A model generated the notes under the pieces. The model was not told where the DNA came from. It made no database searches and saw only the letters and a program-made list of their open reading frames with translations. 64,000 nucleotides of DNA from GCA-2730975 sp937893275 (GTDB lineage Bacteria; Verrucomicrobiota; Verrucomicrobiia; Opitutales; Seribacteraceae): contig CAXAHJ010000007.1 in the NCBI GenBank assembly GCA_963968595.1, positions 1 to 64,000 of the forward strand, written 5' to 3'. Position 1 is the first letter of the stretch. The number at the start of each line of letters is the position of its first letter. Shown in pieces: positions 63,591-64,000 of the stretch. Made by a program: the position numbers and the translations under genes.

Positions 63591-64000
63591 GTGAAACGTC
63601 AAGCTATGCTCGCGGTTGCAACCATGTTTTCTCTGAGTTTCGGAGTTTCCTTCTCCGTGGATTTGCCTGGTGAACCTTTTGTGTCGAAGGACCGAGCCAA
63701 GCCATTGTTTCGGGAGAAGGCCCTTGTGACTTTCCGATGTTCACTGGGAAAACCTGAACATTATGCTCGTTCCGTCCGATCTCTCATTCTTTTCAACGAG
63801 CTGAAAGGCGGGGTGCAATTACAGCCTGATCGCCAATCCAAAATCGGAATCAAACTTTCTACCCATTTTGCTCCAGGTTTGGCCACGTCCCGACCTTTGG
63901 TGGATGCTTTGCTCGATTTGCTCAAGGCTCGAGGGTTTGCTTCCGAATCCGTTTTCCTCTTGGATCTTGAAACAAGAGGTCTTCGTCGTGCAGGTTACCT
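63591..64000 (+). CDS. Exported protein, DUF362-like N-terminal part (C-terminus outside window)
   Basis: The frame is open to the right edge. With GTG at 63591 the first residues (MKRQAMLAVATMFSLSFGVS) make a good signal peptide; an ATG five codons on is an alternative. The segment SKIGIKLSTHFAPGLATSRP, followed by LVDALLDLLKARGFASESVF, recalls the start of DUF362-type domains, where a strand-loop-helix precedes a Cys-rich iron-sulfur region, but the diagnostic cysteines would lie beyond the edge. The family is therefore only suggested. It diverges from the TPR lipoprotein gene. Confidence 0.65.
   Translation, partial: MKRQAMLAVATMFSLSFGVSFSVDLPGEPFVSKDRAKPLFREKALVTFRCSLGKPEHYARSVRSLILFNELKGGVQLQPDRQSKIGIKLSTHFAPGLATSRPLVDALLDLLKARGFASESVFLLDLETRGLRRAGY

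Overview
The window reads like a chromosomal segment of a Gram-negative member of the Planctomycetes-Verrucomicrobia-Chlamydiae group, most likely a free-living (probably marine) verrucomicrobion. The clues are several lipobox and signal-peptide proteins, sulfatases with a C-terminal jelly-roll domain, CRTAC1-like FG-GAP/ASPIC proteins, squalene-cyclase-like toroid proteins, a FecR protein paired with a giant mosaic surface protein that ends in a Trp-rich domain, and a dnaG-rpoD pair. No transposase, integrase, phage gene or CRISPR array was seen. The taxonomy is an inference from gene families only.

Layout. 1-5.7 kb: the edge of a lipoprotein gene, a TlpA-like thioredoxin, a small membrane protein, valS and a rhomboid protease. 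5.7-8.4 kb: two secreted alpha/alpha-toroid proteins in tandem. 8.7-11.1 kb: an ACT-domain malic enzyme, a DUF1737-like protein and a lipoprotein. 11.1-14.8 kb: a tightly packed minus-strand operon proA - rhodanese - pyrC - fxsA. 14.9-19.3 kb: an EF-hand protein with its own terminator and a duplicated FG-GAP/ASPIC protein. 19.3-23.1 kb: an exported sulfatase with uxaC (glucuronate isomerase), visibly more GC-rich than its surroundings, then tRNA-Cys. 23.1-26.3 kb: glutathione peroxidase, mgtE and a sugar-nucleotide-type epimerase. 26.4-28.7 kb: a low-density stretch with a 25-codon membrane peptide candidate and several short, broken-looking coding fragments. 27.7-32 kb: a GIDE-domain lipoprotein, two paralogous zinc-ribbon/leucine-rich-repeat lipoproteins and a PQQ-type beta-propeller. 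32.1-40.1 kb: hydroxyproline epimerase + D-amino-acid dehydrogenase, a stress protein + NhaD-type antiporter, a cytoplasmic-type sulfatase, thymidine kinase and protoporphyrinogen oxidase.

40.2-56.9 kb is the outstanding region: one 4790-codon gene for a mosaic extracellular protein (Ig/cadherin-like, discoidin-like, FG-GAP, FGE-like lectin fold, cupredoxin-like, toroid, CARDB and nine DUF5011-like repeats, then a Trp-rich C-terminus), translationally coupled by a 4-base overlap to a FecR-domain protein. 57-64 kb returns to housekeeping genes: an eIF1/SUI1 homologue, tatA, rpoD, dnaG (with three of four zinc ligands replaced and a 146-base overlap with rpoD), a TPR lipoprotein and a partial exported protein.

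Taken together the window combines core functions (translation, replication priming, transcription, proline/pyrimidine/haem synthesis) with gene sets for degrading sulfated, uronic-acid-containing polysaccharide and hydroxyproline, and with a large cell-surface module. The best candidate for an undescribed system is the coupled giant protein/FecR pair, whose toroid domain recalls the two toroid proteins at 5.7-8.4 kb; the zinc-ribbon/LRR lipoprotein pair is the second.
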